A DNA stretch of 64,000 nucleotides, taken from contig JABXHM010000008.1 of the NCBI GenBank assembly GCA_013373625.1, positions 1 through 64,000 of the forward strand. The letters run 5' to 3'. The DNA is from Alteromonadaceae bacterium (GTDB lineage Bacteria; Pseudomonadota; Gammaproteobacteria; Enterobacterales; Alteromonadaceae). The notes beneath the pieces were generated by a model, which saw only the letters and a program-made list of their open reading frames with translations, had not been told where the DNA came from and did not search any database. Position numbers and translations under genes: made by a program. This document shows, piece by piece, positions 8,951 to 16,842 of this stretch; the first letter of the stretch is position 1, and the number at the start of each line of letters is the position of its first letter.

Positions 8951-10849
8951 TTAAAAACGGTAGCTGGCCTGCGCCAGATAGCGTCTTTCAGCACCACGGT
9001 AACCGACAATGTCCTCGTATTCTTCGGCGAGTGCATTATCCACTCTCAGCCCCACATCCCAGTGGCTGGTGACTGCATAGTTAACATTCATGCTGACTAA
9101 CCAGTAAGGATCCAAATCCAGGGTTTGCGCCGAAGCGGGCCAAGGTGGATAAAAAGTATCCTTGCGGACACCGGTGTAATCGGCCTTAATATAAACAGAC
9201 ATACCCTGAACCGGTAATGAATGGCGGTATGTAACCGAGCCAGTATGATTGGGTCTTCGTAGTTCAACCGTTTGATTGGTGCCGTCTCCCTGACTTGCAT
9301 CCAGATAGGTATAATGCGCGGTAAGCTGCCAGGTGTCGGCAGCCCACTGTAAGGAGGCCTCAAAACCATCACGGCGGGAATCTTCAGTGGTATTGGCAAC
9401 GGAACTCAAGCCACTGTCAGCGTCCCAAATACTAACTATTTCTTGTTCCAGGCGGGTTGAGTACACACTAAACTGCGCAGTAACCGATTCTGTGAAGTCA
9501 CTACTTAAGCCCAACTCATATTCACGGCTTTGTTCTGGCTGTAAATCCGGATTCCCTATAAAGCTCGCTGGATAATAACCATATAATTCAGTAAAACTGG
9601 GCGTTTTTACAGCCTGACTAACGCTGGCGAATACCGCTACCTGCTTTGTGAAAGAGTAACGTGCGCCCGCGCGATAACTCCAGGCCGTGTCAAAACGTTC
9701 GTTGTCATCATATCGAACACTAAACTGGGTATTTAGCTGCTTTGTGCCCCAACCGGTGAGCTCTGCGAACACGCTGTTGGTGCTATCGTCGCCGCGGTAA
9801 TTGGGATCGCCATATGTATCCGGGCCGCGTTGTTCAAATTCGCGTTTTAATAGTTCACCACCCAAGGCAAAATTTGCCACATCTAAATCAAAAAAATGAG
9901 TCCAGTTTAACTGCTTGCGCTCGCCGGTGGTTCCGCCTGCATCAATGCCGCTGGTCAGGTTGTCATTGTTATCTTTGTGATATTGGGCTTTGACCTCACT
10001 GCGGTAGCCAATTTCTGGCAGACTGTAATGCCATTGCACAGATGACGTGATTTGTTTGCCGTCAGTAACATTGTCAGCATCGGCGGGCAGGCCGGTTGCT
10101 GCGTCTGTCGCGTCGTAATCGTTTTGATAATCTACCAGACGCACATTTGCACTAACAGCGTGTTGGCTGGCAACTTGCCAGTGAATGCTCGCGCCGGTGG
10201 TGGTGTTTTCATAGCCATCATCTTCGTCACCGGCACGCGAAACATTGTCCCCGTCGGTATTAAAATGATTGGCGTAAAACGATAAGTTCAGGTTATTAGA
10301 GCTATGGTTTGCCGATACAGCTCCACGATAGGTGCCCCCATTGCCTGCCGCAGCGCTAATACTGGCTGAGTCTGATGGCTGTGTCTGCCCCTTGGTTGTA
10401 ATACTGACAACCCCAGCAACAGCGCCGCTGCCCCACAGTGCACTTTGGGCACCACGAAGGAGCTCAATTTTAGCAATGTTAGCTGAAGTAAGGTGGGCAA
10501 AATCAACAAGACCTCCCTGGCTTAAATCGTTGACGATGACGCCATCAATTAGCACCAGTAAATGGTTGGTCTCGCTGCCGCGCAAGCGTAATTCAGCAAG
10601 TGAGCCCGGGCTGCCGGACTGACTGACGCTAATGCCGGGCATGCCACGCAATAAGTCTGTCAGTTGAGTGGCACCGGATGCCTGGATATCGGCTTCATTT
10701 AAAACGGTGACTGAAGCGGCTAGATCACTTAAATTTACCGGTAAACGAGAGCCAGTAACGGTGATGGTTTCTACAGAGGTGTCCTGGGCGCAGGCAAAGC
10801 TGGCTGCGCACGCCAGTGTAATGGCGCAAGGTATAGTTCGGATTGTCAT
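8951..10849 (-). CDS. btuB: TonB-dependent vitamin B12 receptor BtuB
   Basis: Outer-membrane receptor that imports cobalamin using energy from TonB. From the ATG at 10849 the 632-residue protein has a signal peptide ending in AQ, a TonB box ETITVTG, a plug domain (VTVLNEADIQASGATQLTDL and later LRGSETNHLLVLIDGV) and a 22-strand barrel ending in the usual aromatic residue (SYRF). An upstream in-frame codon at 10999 lies inside the riboswitch and is rejected as the start. AAGAGAAC on the minus strand is the likely ribosome site. The cobalamin riboswitch directly upstream makes the substrate assignment much firmer than barrel sequence alone would. Confidence 0.93.
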   Translation of the reverse strand: MTIRTIPCAITLACAASFACAQDTSVETITVTGSRLPVNLSDLAASVTVLNEADIQASGATQLTDLLRGMPGISVSQSGSPGSLAELRLRGSETNHLLVLIDGVIVNDLSQGGLVDFAHLTSANIAKIELLRGAQSALWGSGAVAGVVSITTKGQTQPSDSASISAAAGNGGTYRGAVSANHSSNNLNLSFYANHFNTDGDNVSRAGDEDDGYENTTTGASIHWQVASQHAVSANVRLVDYQNDYDATDAATGLPADADNVTDGKQITSSVQWHYSLPEIGYRSEVKAQYHKDNNDNLTSGIDAGGTTGERKQLNWTHFFDLDVANFALGGELLKREFEQRGPDTYGDPNYRGDDSTNSVFAELTGWGTKQLNTQFSVRYDDNERFDTAWSYRAGARYSFTKQVAVFASVSQAVKTPSFTELYGYYPASFIGNPDLQPEQSREYELGLSSDFTESVTAQFSVYSTRLEQEIVSIWDADSGLSSVANTTEDSRRDGFEASLQWAADTWQLTAHYTYLDASQGDGTNQTVELRRPNHTGSVTYRHSLPVQGMSVYIKADYTGVRKDTFYPPWPASAQTLDLDPYWLVSMNVNYAVTSHWDVGLRVDNALAEEYEDIVGYRGAERRYLAQASYRF

Positions 10850-10904
10850 AAATGGTTCTCTTGTTGCACTCCCGCCGAGCGCTAAGATGAATGAAAAGCA
10901 GCGC

Positions 10905-11108
10905 GGGGCCACCGATGAGCTAAGGCCGGTCTCCGGGCTCTCAAACCTATGCAAATCGCTATCGACCTTGAATAGGTATCCCTGCCTTCCCAAATACATG
11001 GTGGCGAGTAGGAATCGCAGCTAACTGCGTGATTACCGTTGCGGGGGCAGCGTGAGACTTTCACTCACTTCCCGATTATCCCAACGTGAAAACGTCAGGC
11101 ACCTCAGC
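10905..11108 (-). ncRNA. Cobalamin (AdoCbl-type) riboswitch
   Basis: Read on the minus strand, the leader shows the class signatures in order: GTTGGGATAATCGGGAAGTG, then GCTGCCCCCGCAACGGTAA, then CGCCACCATG with GGGAAGGC (the B12-box area), then GAGCCCGGAGACCGGCC. These match the cobalamin aptamer seen upstream of btuB in many proteobacteria. Ends are approximate. Between aptamer and gene, AGCGC (10900-10904) can pair with GCGCT (10879-10883), extended by C/G runs, but no T-run follows. Control of translation or Rho access is therefore more likely than a classical terminator. Confidence 0.93.
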
Positions 11109-11219
11109 GGGCGTGATTATATCGGCAAGCAAGGTAAACCGATAGATGTAAAAGTGAAAAGATATTGCCAGTTTGCACACACCTTGTGTGTTTGACGGTT
11201 TTGTCGAGGCTCGTTTAGC

Positions 11220-12203
11220 TTAATAGTAAGGGCCTAAAGACAGAGGCGGTTCCTGCAGGGCGGAGAATTGCTCTTTAAGCGCCAGGATCTGTTGTTCCCA
11301 GTAGCGCTGTTCGGCAAACCAGGGGAACGCACGAGGAAATGCAGGGTCCTGCCAGCGATCAGACAACCAAGCCATATAATGCACCATTCGCATGGCCCGT
11401 AGGGGTTCAATCAGAGTGAGTTCCCGGCTGTCAAATTCACAGAACTCTTCGTAAGCTTCAATGAGTGTTTCCAGTTGTAATTGCTGTTGCGGGCGATCGC
11501 CATTGAGCATCATCCATAAGTCCTGTACAGCCGGCCCCATGCGACTGTCATCTAAGTCGACAAAGGTTGGCCCGTCACGCCATAAGATATTGCCAGCATG
11601 GCAATCCCCGTGCAGGCGAATCAGTTCAAACGGAGTATATTGATTTGTCGCCAGGGTAATCACCTGATCGAGAATCGTAAAAAAAGCGGTGTGCAGGTTT
11701 TCCGGCACCAGTGTGCTCTCAGCCAGTGTCTGGCGCGGTCGAGTTAAGTAGCTGTCAATGGTGATCGTGGGGCGGTGAGTGAAAGGTGCACTGCTGGCTA
11801 CTTTGTGCATTCGACCAATAAACCGGCCCATCCACTCAAGATGATCCAGATTATCCAGTTCAAACTGGCGTCCTCCAACAGAGTCGAACAGCGCAAATCG
11901 GTATTGTTGCGCCGTGTGGAGTGTTTCACCGTCGTGAGCTAATGGCGCCACGACGGGAATTTCAGCATCAGCAAGCGCCTGACTAAAAGCATGCTCCTCA
12001 AGGATTTGCTCGTTAGACCAGCGACCTGGTCGATAGAACTTGACGACATAGCGTTTCTGTTCATCGCTTAAAAACTGATATACACGATTTTCGTAGCTGT
12101 TGAGTGCCAATAGGCCGGACTGCGGAAAAATGCCACACTGTTCAAGTGCGTCAAGAATCGTATCGGGTGACAGTTCGGCAAAAGTAAAGTCACTCACATT
12201 CAT
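11220..12203 (-). CDS. srkA: Stress response kinase A (YihE/RdoA)
   Basis: Cytoplasmic aminoglycoside-phosphotransferase-like Ser/Thr kinase; in E. coli it is Cpx-regulated and protects against stress-induced death. The ATG at 12203 gives a 327-residue protein starting NVSDFTFAELSPDTI like the family. Visible motifs are YENRVYQF, VVKFYRPGRW (ATP-binding lysine), the catalytic loop RLHGDCHAGNILWRD and the metal-binding FVDLDDSRMGP. It begins seven bases after the ccoG stop with AGAGAAACC as ribosome site, so the two are probably cotranscribed. A longer frame to 12302 overlaps ccoG and is not supported. Confidence 0.93.
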   Translation of the reverse strand: MNVSDFTFAELSPDTILDALEQCGIFPQSGLLALNSYENRVYQFLSDEQKRYVVKFYRPGRWSNEQILEEHAFSQALADAEIPVVAPLAHDGETLHTAQQYRFALFDSVGGRQFELDNLDHLEWMGRFIGRMHKVASSAPFTHRPTITIDSYLTRPRQTLAESTLVPENLHTAFFTILDQVITLATNQYTPFELIRLHGDCHAGNILWRDGPTFVDLDDSRMGPAVQDLWMMLNGDRPQQQLQLETLIEAYEEFCEFDSRELTLIEPLRAMRMVHYMAWLSDRWQDPAFPRAFPWFAEQRYWEQQILALKEQFSALQEPPLSLGPYY

Positions 12204-12210
12204 GGTTTCT

Positions 12211-13644
12211 CTATCGGTAAAGGAATTTTGAAGGTTCACTGACCTCAATGATACTGCCGTCATCTTCAGTTGTTGACACATGAAAATAAATTTCTGTGAC
12301 ACGTTCTGCCAGATTTTGCGGATCGGTGGCTACCGATATGGGCAAACTATATACTTCGCCGCCCTCTACAGTGACTACTTGCTCACCAATGTACTCGTAT
12401 TCGGGGAAACCTTCTACCTTAATCGTGTAAGTCTGCGTGGTTTGCGATTTATTGAGCACCTTTAAAGTGTATACATTCTCAATATCGCCGTTATTGTTTT
12501 CGCGGTACAACGAGTTACGATCCCGTATTATATCCACTTCAAGCGGAACCCGGGTAAGGATATCCGCCAGGAGTAAACCCGTCATAACCAGCAAGACAAC
12601 AAAGTAGCCAATCAACTTGGGGCGCAAAATACGGGTAGTACCGCCTGCCAGTTCATGCTCTGAGGTAAAGCTGATAAGCCCTTTGGGGTAATTCATTTTA
12701 TCCATTACACCGTTACAGGCATCGACACATGCACCGCAGTTGATACACTCATACTGTAAGCCATTGCGAATATCGATGCCGGTGGGGCACACTTGCACAC
12801 ACAGGTTACAGTCTATGCAATCGCCGAGGCCTTTGTCGGACAAATCGGCATGGTCAATTTTGCGTGAGCGGGGGCCGCGTTGTTCACCACGATTAGGATC
12901 ATAAGAAACAGTATAGGTATCTTTATCAAACATGGCAGACTGAAAACGCGCATAAGGGCATATGTGAGTACACATGATTTCCCGCATCCAACCCGCATTA
13001 CCATAGGTACAAACGGTAAAGAATACCACTGAAAAGCCAGCCCAAAAGCTCACATCAAAGGTAAAGAAGTTAACGAACAGAGGGCCGATGGGGGTAAAAT
13101 AACCGACGAAAGTCAACGAGGTCAGCAGTGCAACTGCTATCCAGGCCGTATGCTTTGCTGTTTTACGCAAAAACTTATCCATATCCATTGGTCGTTCGTC
13201 GAGCTTAATGCGTTTATTGCGATTGCCCTCACATTTTTCCTCAAACCAGGTGTATATATAAGTCCAGGTAGTCTGCGGACACATAAAACCACACCATACC
13301 CGGCCAGCAAAGGTCGTGACGAAAAACAGCGCAAAGGCAGAAACAATAAAAATATATGCCAACAGTGTGAGATCCTGAGGCCACAGAGTCAGTGCGAAAA
13401 TGGTAAACCGTTGATCAACAATATTAAGCAGTACGGCCTGGTGACCGTCATACTGGATCCACGGAACAGCAGCAAACAGTGCAATAAAGAAGAAACCAAA
13501 AAAACGGCGAAAACTTTCTAGTGGGCCTTTTACCGCGCGTACATAAATTCGGCTGCGCGAATTGTAGCGTTTAGACTCATCAACCTTTTTGGGTTTGTGA
13601 ACTTTTACCGGACTAATGTTCTTCACCGGAATTTGGTCGTTCAT
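12211..13644 (-). CDS. ccoG: Cytochrome c oxidase accessory protein CcoG (RdxA/FixG)
   Basis: Membrane Fe-S protein needed for assembly of cbb3-type cytochrome oxidase, thought to handle copper reduction. The 477 residues hold about five membrane segments, a CGFMCPQTTW motif near residue 120, two 4Fe-4S clusters (CIDCNLCVQVCP and CINCGACVDAC near 275-310), and a C-terminal periplasmic Ig-like CcoG domain. No ccoNOQP or ccoIS genes are in the window. An FNR-like box 67 bases upstream suits induction at low oxygen. srkA follows closely. Confidence 0.93.
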   Translation of the reverse strand: MNDQIPVKNISPVKVHKPKKVDESKRYNSRSRIYVRAVKGPLESFRRFFGFFFIALFAAVPWIQYDGHQAVLLNIVDQRFTIFALTLWPQDLTLLAYIFIVSAFALFFVTTFAGRVWCGFMCPQTTWTYIYTWFEEKCEGNRNKRIKLDERPMDMDKFLRKTAKHTAWIAVALLTSLTFVGYFTPIGPLFVNFFTFDVSFWAGFSVVFFTVCTYGNAGWMREIMCTHICPYARFQSAMFDKDTYTVSYDPNRGEQRGPRSRKIDHADLSDKGLGDCIDCNLCVQVCPTGIDIRNGLQYECINCGACVDACNGVMDKMNYPKGLISFTSEHELAGGTTRILRPKLIGYFVVLLVMTGLLLADILTRVPLEVDIIRDRNSLYRENNNGDIENVYTLKVLNKSQTTQTYTIKVEGFPEYEYIGEQVVTVEGGEVYSLPISVATDPQNLAERVTEIYFHVSTTEDDGSIIEVSEPSKFLYR

Positions 13645-13710
13645 TTGACTACCTTTATTTGAACAAAAGAAGATTACGGTAGCAGTATACCAACGGCATA
13701 TTAATTTTAA

Positions 13711-13724
13711 TTAATATAGATCAA
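13711..13724 (-). promoter_or_regulatory. FNR/Anr-like box upstream of ccoG
   Basis: TTAATATAGATCAA differs from the FNR consensus TTGAT-N4-ATCAA at one position. It lies 67-80 bases before the ccoG start. The rest of the 13645-13962 gap shows no other clear signal. Confidence 0.5.
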
Positions 13725-13962
13725 ATACGACCGCTAACGTGGATCAGAATTCACTGCGGGGCATAGTCTATATTATTTCTCACCATTGCACACATAGTGT
13801 CAGTTGGATAATTTTGGGTTTATACGACGTTTTGAAGAACATTATCACCTGTCACGCTTTCAGAATGGCCTGACGCTTTCATAACTACGTATAAAAGACA
13901 TGACTTACTTACAGGGTATCGTTGAGTAAACTCGGTAAACTAATTTAGGAGTATTGTTGAGT

Positions 13963-14328
13963 ATGTTTCGTTCAGTTGCACTGGCCATTGAAATCGCAAT
14001 TTTGGTGGTAGTGCTACAGTTGCCATTTGTTCAGTCTTTATTCGCCGATGTTCAGCAAACCATGAGTGATTGGATGACGGAAATCGCCCTGCGTGAAGAG
14101 CGAGAACAACTTGCTGAAATTAAACAGGACATCGCTGCACAGTACTCAGTCATGCGGTTATACCAACAAGAGTATGTCGATACAGTGCTGTCCACCCGGG
14201 CGCAAACATTGTACTTTTACAACGCATACTGTGTCGATGATGACATAAACCCTTACATCTATGGTGCGACACTGGCGTCAATGTGTAGCGCAATTGATGC
14301 TTCTGCCATTTTAGGTGCGAAGCAGTAG
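13963..14328 (+). CDS. Small membrane-anchored coiled-coil protein, unknown
   Basis: Not recognised. The 121 residues begin with one hydrophobic segment (residues 4-24, VALAIEIAILVVVLQLPFV), followed by a charged helix rich in E, Q and K (about 40-65, EIALREEREQLAEIKQDIAA) that looks like a short coiled coil, and a tail with two cysteines (AYC and SMC). TTAGGAG at 13945-13951 is a good ribosome site. ATG at 13963 is taken as start; TTG at 13957 is closer to ideal spacing and would add two residues. It may be a small cell-envelope protein; no function is implied by the neighbours. Confidence 0.6.
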   Translation: MFRSVALAIEIAILVVVLQLPFVQSLFADVQQTMSDWMTEIALREEREQLAEIKQDIAAQYSVMRLYQQEYVDTVLSTRAQTLYFYNAYCVDDDINPYIYGATLASMCSAIDASAILGAKQ

Positions 14329-14520
14329 GGGCAATACCCAAACAGTGCAGCCCTGTATTCCTGTTCAGACATTATTCAGCGACTGTGAACTATGTTTTAA
14401 GTTAAACTTTTTAGCGTTATTGTGTTCTAACTATCTACATAGTAGCGGCAAAAATGCGTTAATGTAATGACTATTGTGTCGCTGTCTTTTTCGTTTCAAC
14501 GTGTCTGCTAGGAGTCAACA

Positions 14521-15054
14521 ATGCACAAATTGACCACAAAATGGTTTGTAATTCCGGCATTAGCTTGTTTATCCGGAATAGTTTACGCCGAAGATAATTC
14601 CTCGAATGAGCAACCGCTGGTAGAAATTACCTGGCAGGAACCTGAGTCTTACACCGATGTGAGACCAAGTAATGAATCCCGCAAACGTTTCCGAGAGCGT
14701 GTGTTTAGTGAATTAGACGACTATTTTAATAAACTTGCAGAGGGTCTGCCTGCCGGACAAACCCTGAGCATTACAGTAACAGACGTGGACCTGGCCGGGC
14801 AGGTTTGGCCAACATTTGGTACGGGGGCACAAGATATTCGTATTATTGAGTCGATGTACATACCGCGTATGACCTTTAGTTACCAACTCAAACACGGAGA
14901 GCAGGTAATGAAGTCGGCTGAGGTCAGTTTGAAAGAGATGTCATTTATGAACAATGCGTCTCGGTTTCGCAGAAACGAGCCATTTGCTTATGAGAAGTTC
15001 ATGATAAAACGCTGGTTTAGTCAGGAATTTGATAACTCAGTGGCAAAATCGTAA
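14521..15054 (+). CDS. DUF3016 family exported protein
   Basis: Exported protein of a family common in Alteromonadales and Shewanella, function unknown. A signal peptide of about 23 residues (ending VYA) precedes a domain with the family landmarks VEITWQEPESYTDVRPS near residue 35, LPAGQTLSITVTDVDLAGQ near 78, and a C-terminal FAYEKFMIKRWFSQEF. The start ATG follows TAGGAG at 14510-14515. A terminator closes it, so it is probably a single-gene transcript. Confidence 0.8.
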   Translation: MHKLTTKWFVIPALACLSGIVYAEDNSSNEQPLVEITWQEPESYTDVRPSNESRKRFRERVFSELDDYFNKLAEGLPAGQTLSITVTDVDLAGQVWPTFGTGAQDIRIIESMYIPRMTFSYQLKHGEQVMKSAEVSLKEMSFMNNASRFRRNEPFAYEKFMIKRWFSQEFDNSVAKS

Positions 15055-15082
15055 AACTAAAAAGTGGTACGTATTGCAAAGG

Positions 15083-15107
15083 AACCCGGCCACTGCGCCG
15101 GGTTTTT
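15083..15107 (+). terminator. Intrinsic terminator after the DUF3016 gene
   Basis: AACCCGGC (15083-15090) pairs with GCCGGGTT (15097-15104) around a six-base loop, followed by further Ts. It also lies just beyond the 3' end of the convergent Nudix-like gene. Confidence 0.85.
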
Positions 15108-15147
15108 ATTCTTCTTCACCACTGTTATCAAGTTGCAAAACACATGA

Positions 15148-15708
15148 TTACTCGTTTTTGGATTGTGCGAGAACGAAAGCATCACGCAAGGGGATAAAGT
15201 TCTCGCGATCATGCAGATGCGCTTGGTTGAGTTCAAAAGGTCTGACGCTGACTATTTCGGCAATATCACTGTTTGCCCAGCGAGGCGCTTCAAAACTGGT
15301 TGGTAAGTCCGCAAGAGACGCTTCACCGCGGCAATCAAAGACGGGATTGCCCGTATTGGTATGCGTTAATAATTGTCCCACCTCTACATTAAAACCGGTT
15401 TGCTCCCACGTTGCTCTATGAGCTGCACAGCGTAGTGATTCCCGACCGGTCCTGGCAGCAGATGGCAGCGCTAGCAATCCCGACGAACGATGTCTGATCA
15501 TTAACACTTTACTGCGAATCCGAATTAAACATACTGCTGCATTAGCCCCTGACGGAGGGACAACGGATACGGTATCAGATGCCGTTCTGCACATCGGCGT
15601 GGCAGGACGTTCAGGCTGGCAGCCCAAAAGCGTTAAAACCCATAAAATAGCTGTTAAACGCGCACCTAGCTTTGCGTTATCAGGTAGAATTAAACCACTA
15701 ATATACAT
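15148..15708 (-). CDS. Lipoprotein with a degenerate Nudix-like domain
   Basis: The N-terminus has a hydrophobic segment ending in the lipobox LLGC (cysteine near residue 29), so the mature protein should be lipid-anchored in the envelope. The rest resembles a Nudix fold: NAAVCLIRIRSKVLMIRHR matches the first strands, and GRESLRCAAHRATWEQTGF lies where the Nudix box belongs. The box is damaged: the REUxEE core reads RATWEQ, so one metal-binding glutamate is lost and another is Gln. Hydrolase activity is doubtful. It is divergent from the RND operon across a 64-base gap. Confidence 0.6.
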   Translation of the reverse strand: MYISGLILPDNAKLGARLTAILWVLTLLGCQPERPATPMCRTASDTVSVVPPSGANAAVCLIRIRSKVLMIRHRSSGLLALPSAARTGRESLRCAAHRATWEQTGFNVEVGQLLTHTNTGNPVFDCRGEASLADLPTSFEAPRWANSDIAEIVSVRPFELNQAHLHDRENFIPLRDAFVLAQSKNE

Positions 15709-15772
15709 TCACTATCAGGTTCCGGCGCTGCATTCTTAAGATAAACGTAGCGTCACTATAGCAGGATTCATT

Positions 15773-16840
15773 ATGGCATTGGGTAAAAAGCTGTCACCGT
15801 TGTTGTTTGGTTTGGTATTGCTGGTTGGATTACTGGCTTACCTCAACTGGCCGCAACAAATTAGCAGTCAGGACATTGCACAAAAGCAAACACCAGTCAG
15901 GGTTTTTGCTGTGCAAAAAAGATTGTTTCCGGTAACGATAGATGCTCTGGGCACAGCCAAAGCCAACGAGTCGGTGACGTTGACCGCACAGGTAACTGAC
16001 ACGGTAACCGAAGTACGTTTTGATGATGGCGACGAAGTCACCGCCGGGCAACTATTGGTGCAGTTAAACGATGTCGAGGAAGTAGCCAGAGTCGCGCAAT
16101 TACAAGTGAATCTTGAAGAAGCAAAACGTCAGTTAAACCGAATTAAGAATCTTGCTCGTACCAGCGCCGCCTCAGAGCAGTTGCTCGATGAACAGCAAGC
16201 ATTGGTTAAATCATTGGATGCGCAGATTTCGGTCGCCAATGCGCAACTTGCCGATTTACAAATTAAAGCCCCCTTCAGTGGCCGCCTGGGTATCCGTCAG
16301 GTTAGTGTGGGCTCACTTCTAAGACCCGCTGATGTGATTACCACACTGGATGATATCAGTGTGGTTAAAGTTGATTTTAATGTCGCGGAAAACCACCTGG
16401 CCAGTATGGCTGTAGGGCAAAAAATAACAGCCAAATCGGTGGCTTACCCCGGGCGTGATTTTAGTGGCGAGATTGTTGCCATTGATTCGCGGGTTGATCC
16501 TGTCACTCGTTCAATACTGTCCCGAGCGTTGATCAATAACCCTCAGGCTGAACTTCGTCCTGGAATGCTCATGCAGGTGACAATTGAGAAGCAAGTGCTC
16601 GATACTCTGGTAGTGCCAGAAGAGGCATTGGTTCCTAACGCCGACAAACAGTTTGTTTATGTCGTGGCTGAAAACAATGTGGTGAGTGAGCGCGAAGTGA
16701 TGATTGGTGAGCGTCGCCCTGGCTGGGTTCAGATAACTGACGGATTAAGTATTGGTGAGCGTATTATTGTCGAAGGCACATTGCGGGTTCGCGAAGGCTC
16801 TCAGGTTAAAGTACTTAATAGCGATACACTGGAGAGCTAA
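15773..16840 (+). CDS. RND efflux periplasmic adaptor subunit (MFP)
   Basis: Membrane fusion protein linking an RND pump to an outer-membrane channel. The 355 residues have one N-terminal membrane anchor (SPLLFGLVLLVGLLAYL), the first lipoyl half (TLTAQVTDTVTEVRFDDGDEV), an alpha-hairpin of about 70 residues (VARVAQLQVNLEEAKRQL onward), the second lipoyl half (LQIKAPFSGRLGIRQVSVG), then beta-barrel and membrane-proximal domains. The pump gene starts two bases after its stop. No outer-membrane channel or regulator gene is adjacent, so a shared TolC-type channel is likely. Substrate is unknown. Confidence 0.93.
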   Translation: MALGKKLSPLLFGLVLLVGLLAYLNWPQQISSQDIAQKQTPVRVFAVQKRLFPVTIDALGTAKANESVTLTAQVTDTVTEVRFDDGDEVTAGQLLVQLNDVEEVARVAQLQVNLEEAKRQLNRIKNLARTSAASEQLLDEQQALVKSLDAQISVANAQLADLQIKAPFSGRLGIRQVSVGSLLRPADVITTLDDISVVKVDFNVAENHLASMAVGQKITAKSVAYPGRDFSGEIVAIDSRVDPVTRSILSRALINNPQAELRPGMLMQVTIEKQVLDTLVVPEEALVPNADKQFVYVVAENNVVSEREVMIGERRPGWVQITDGLSIGERIIVEGTLRVREGSQVKVLNSDTLES

Positions 16841-16842
16841 AT

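Noticed and set aside
10850..10999. 50-residue N-terminal extension of BtuB
   Set aside because: It lies within the cobalamin riboswitch, has no signal peptide, and a proper signal peptide begins at the ATG at 10849.
12204..12302. 33-residue N-terminal extension of SrkA
   Set aside because: It overlaps the ccoG coding region and is absent from the family; the ATG at 12203 has a ribosome site and the family N-terminus.
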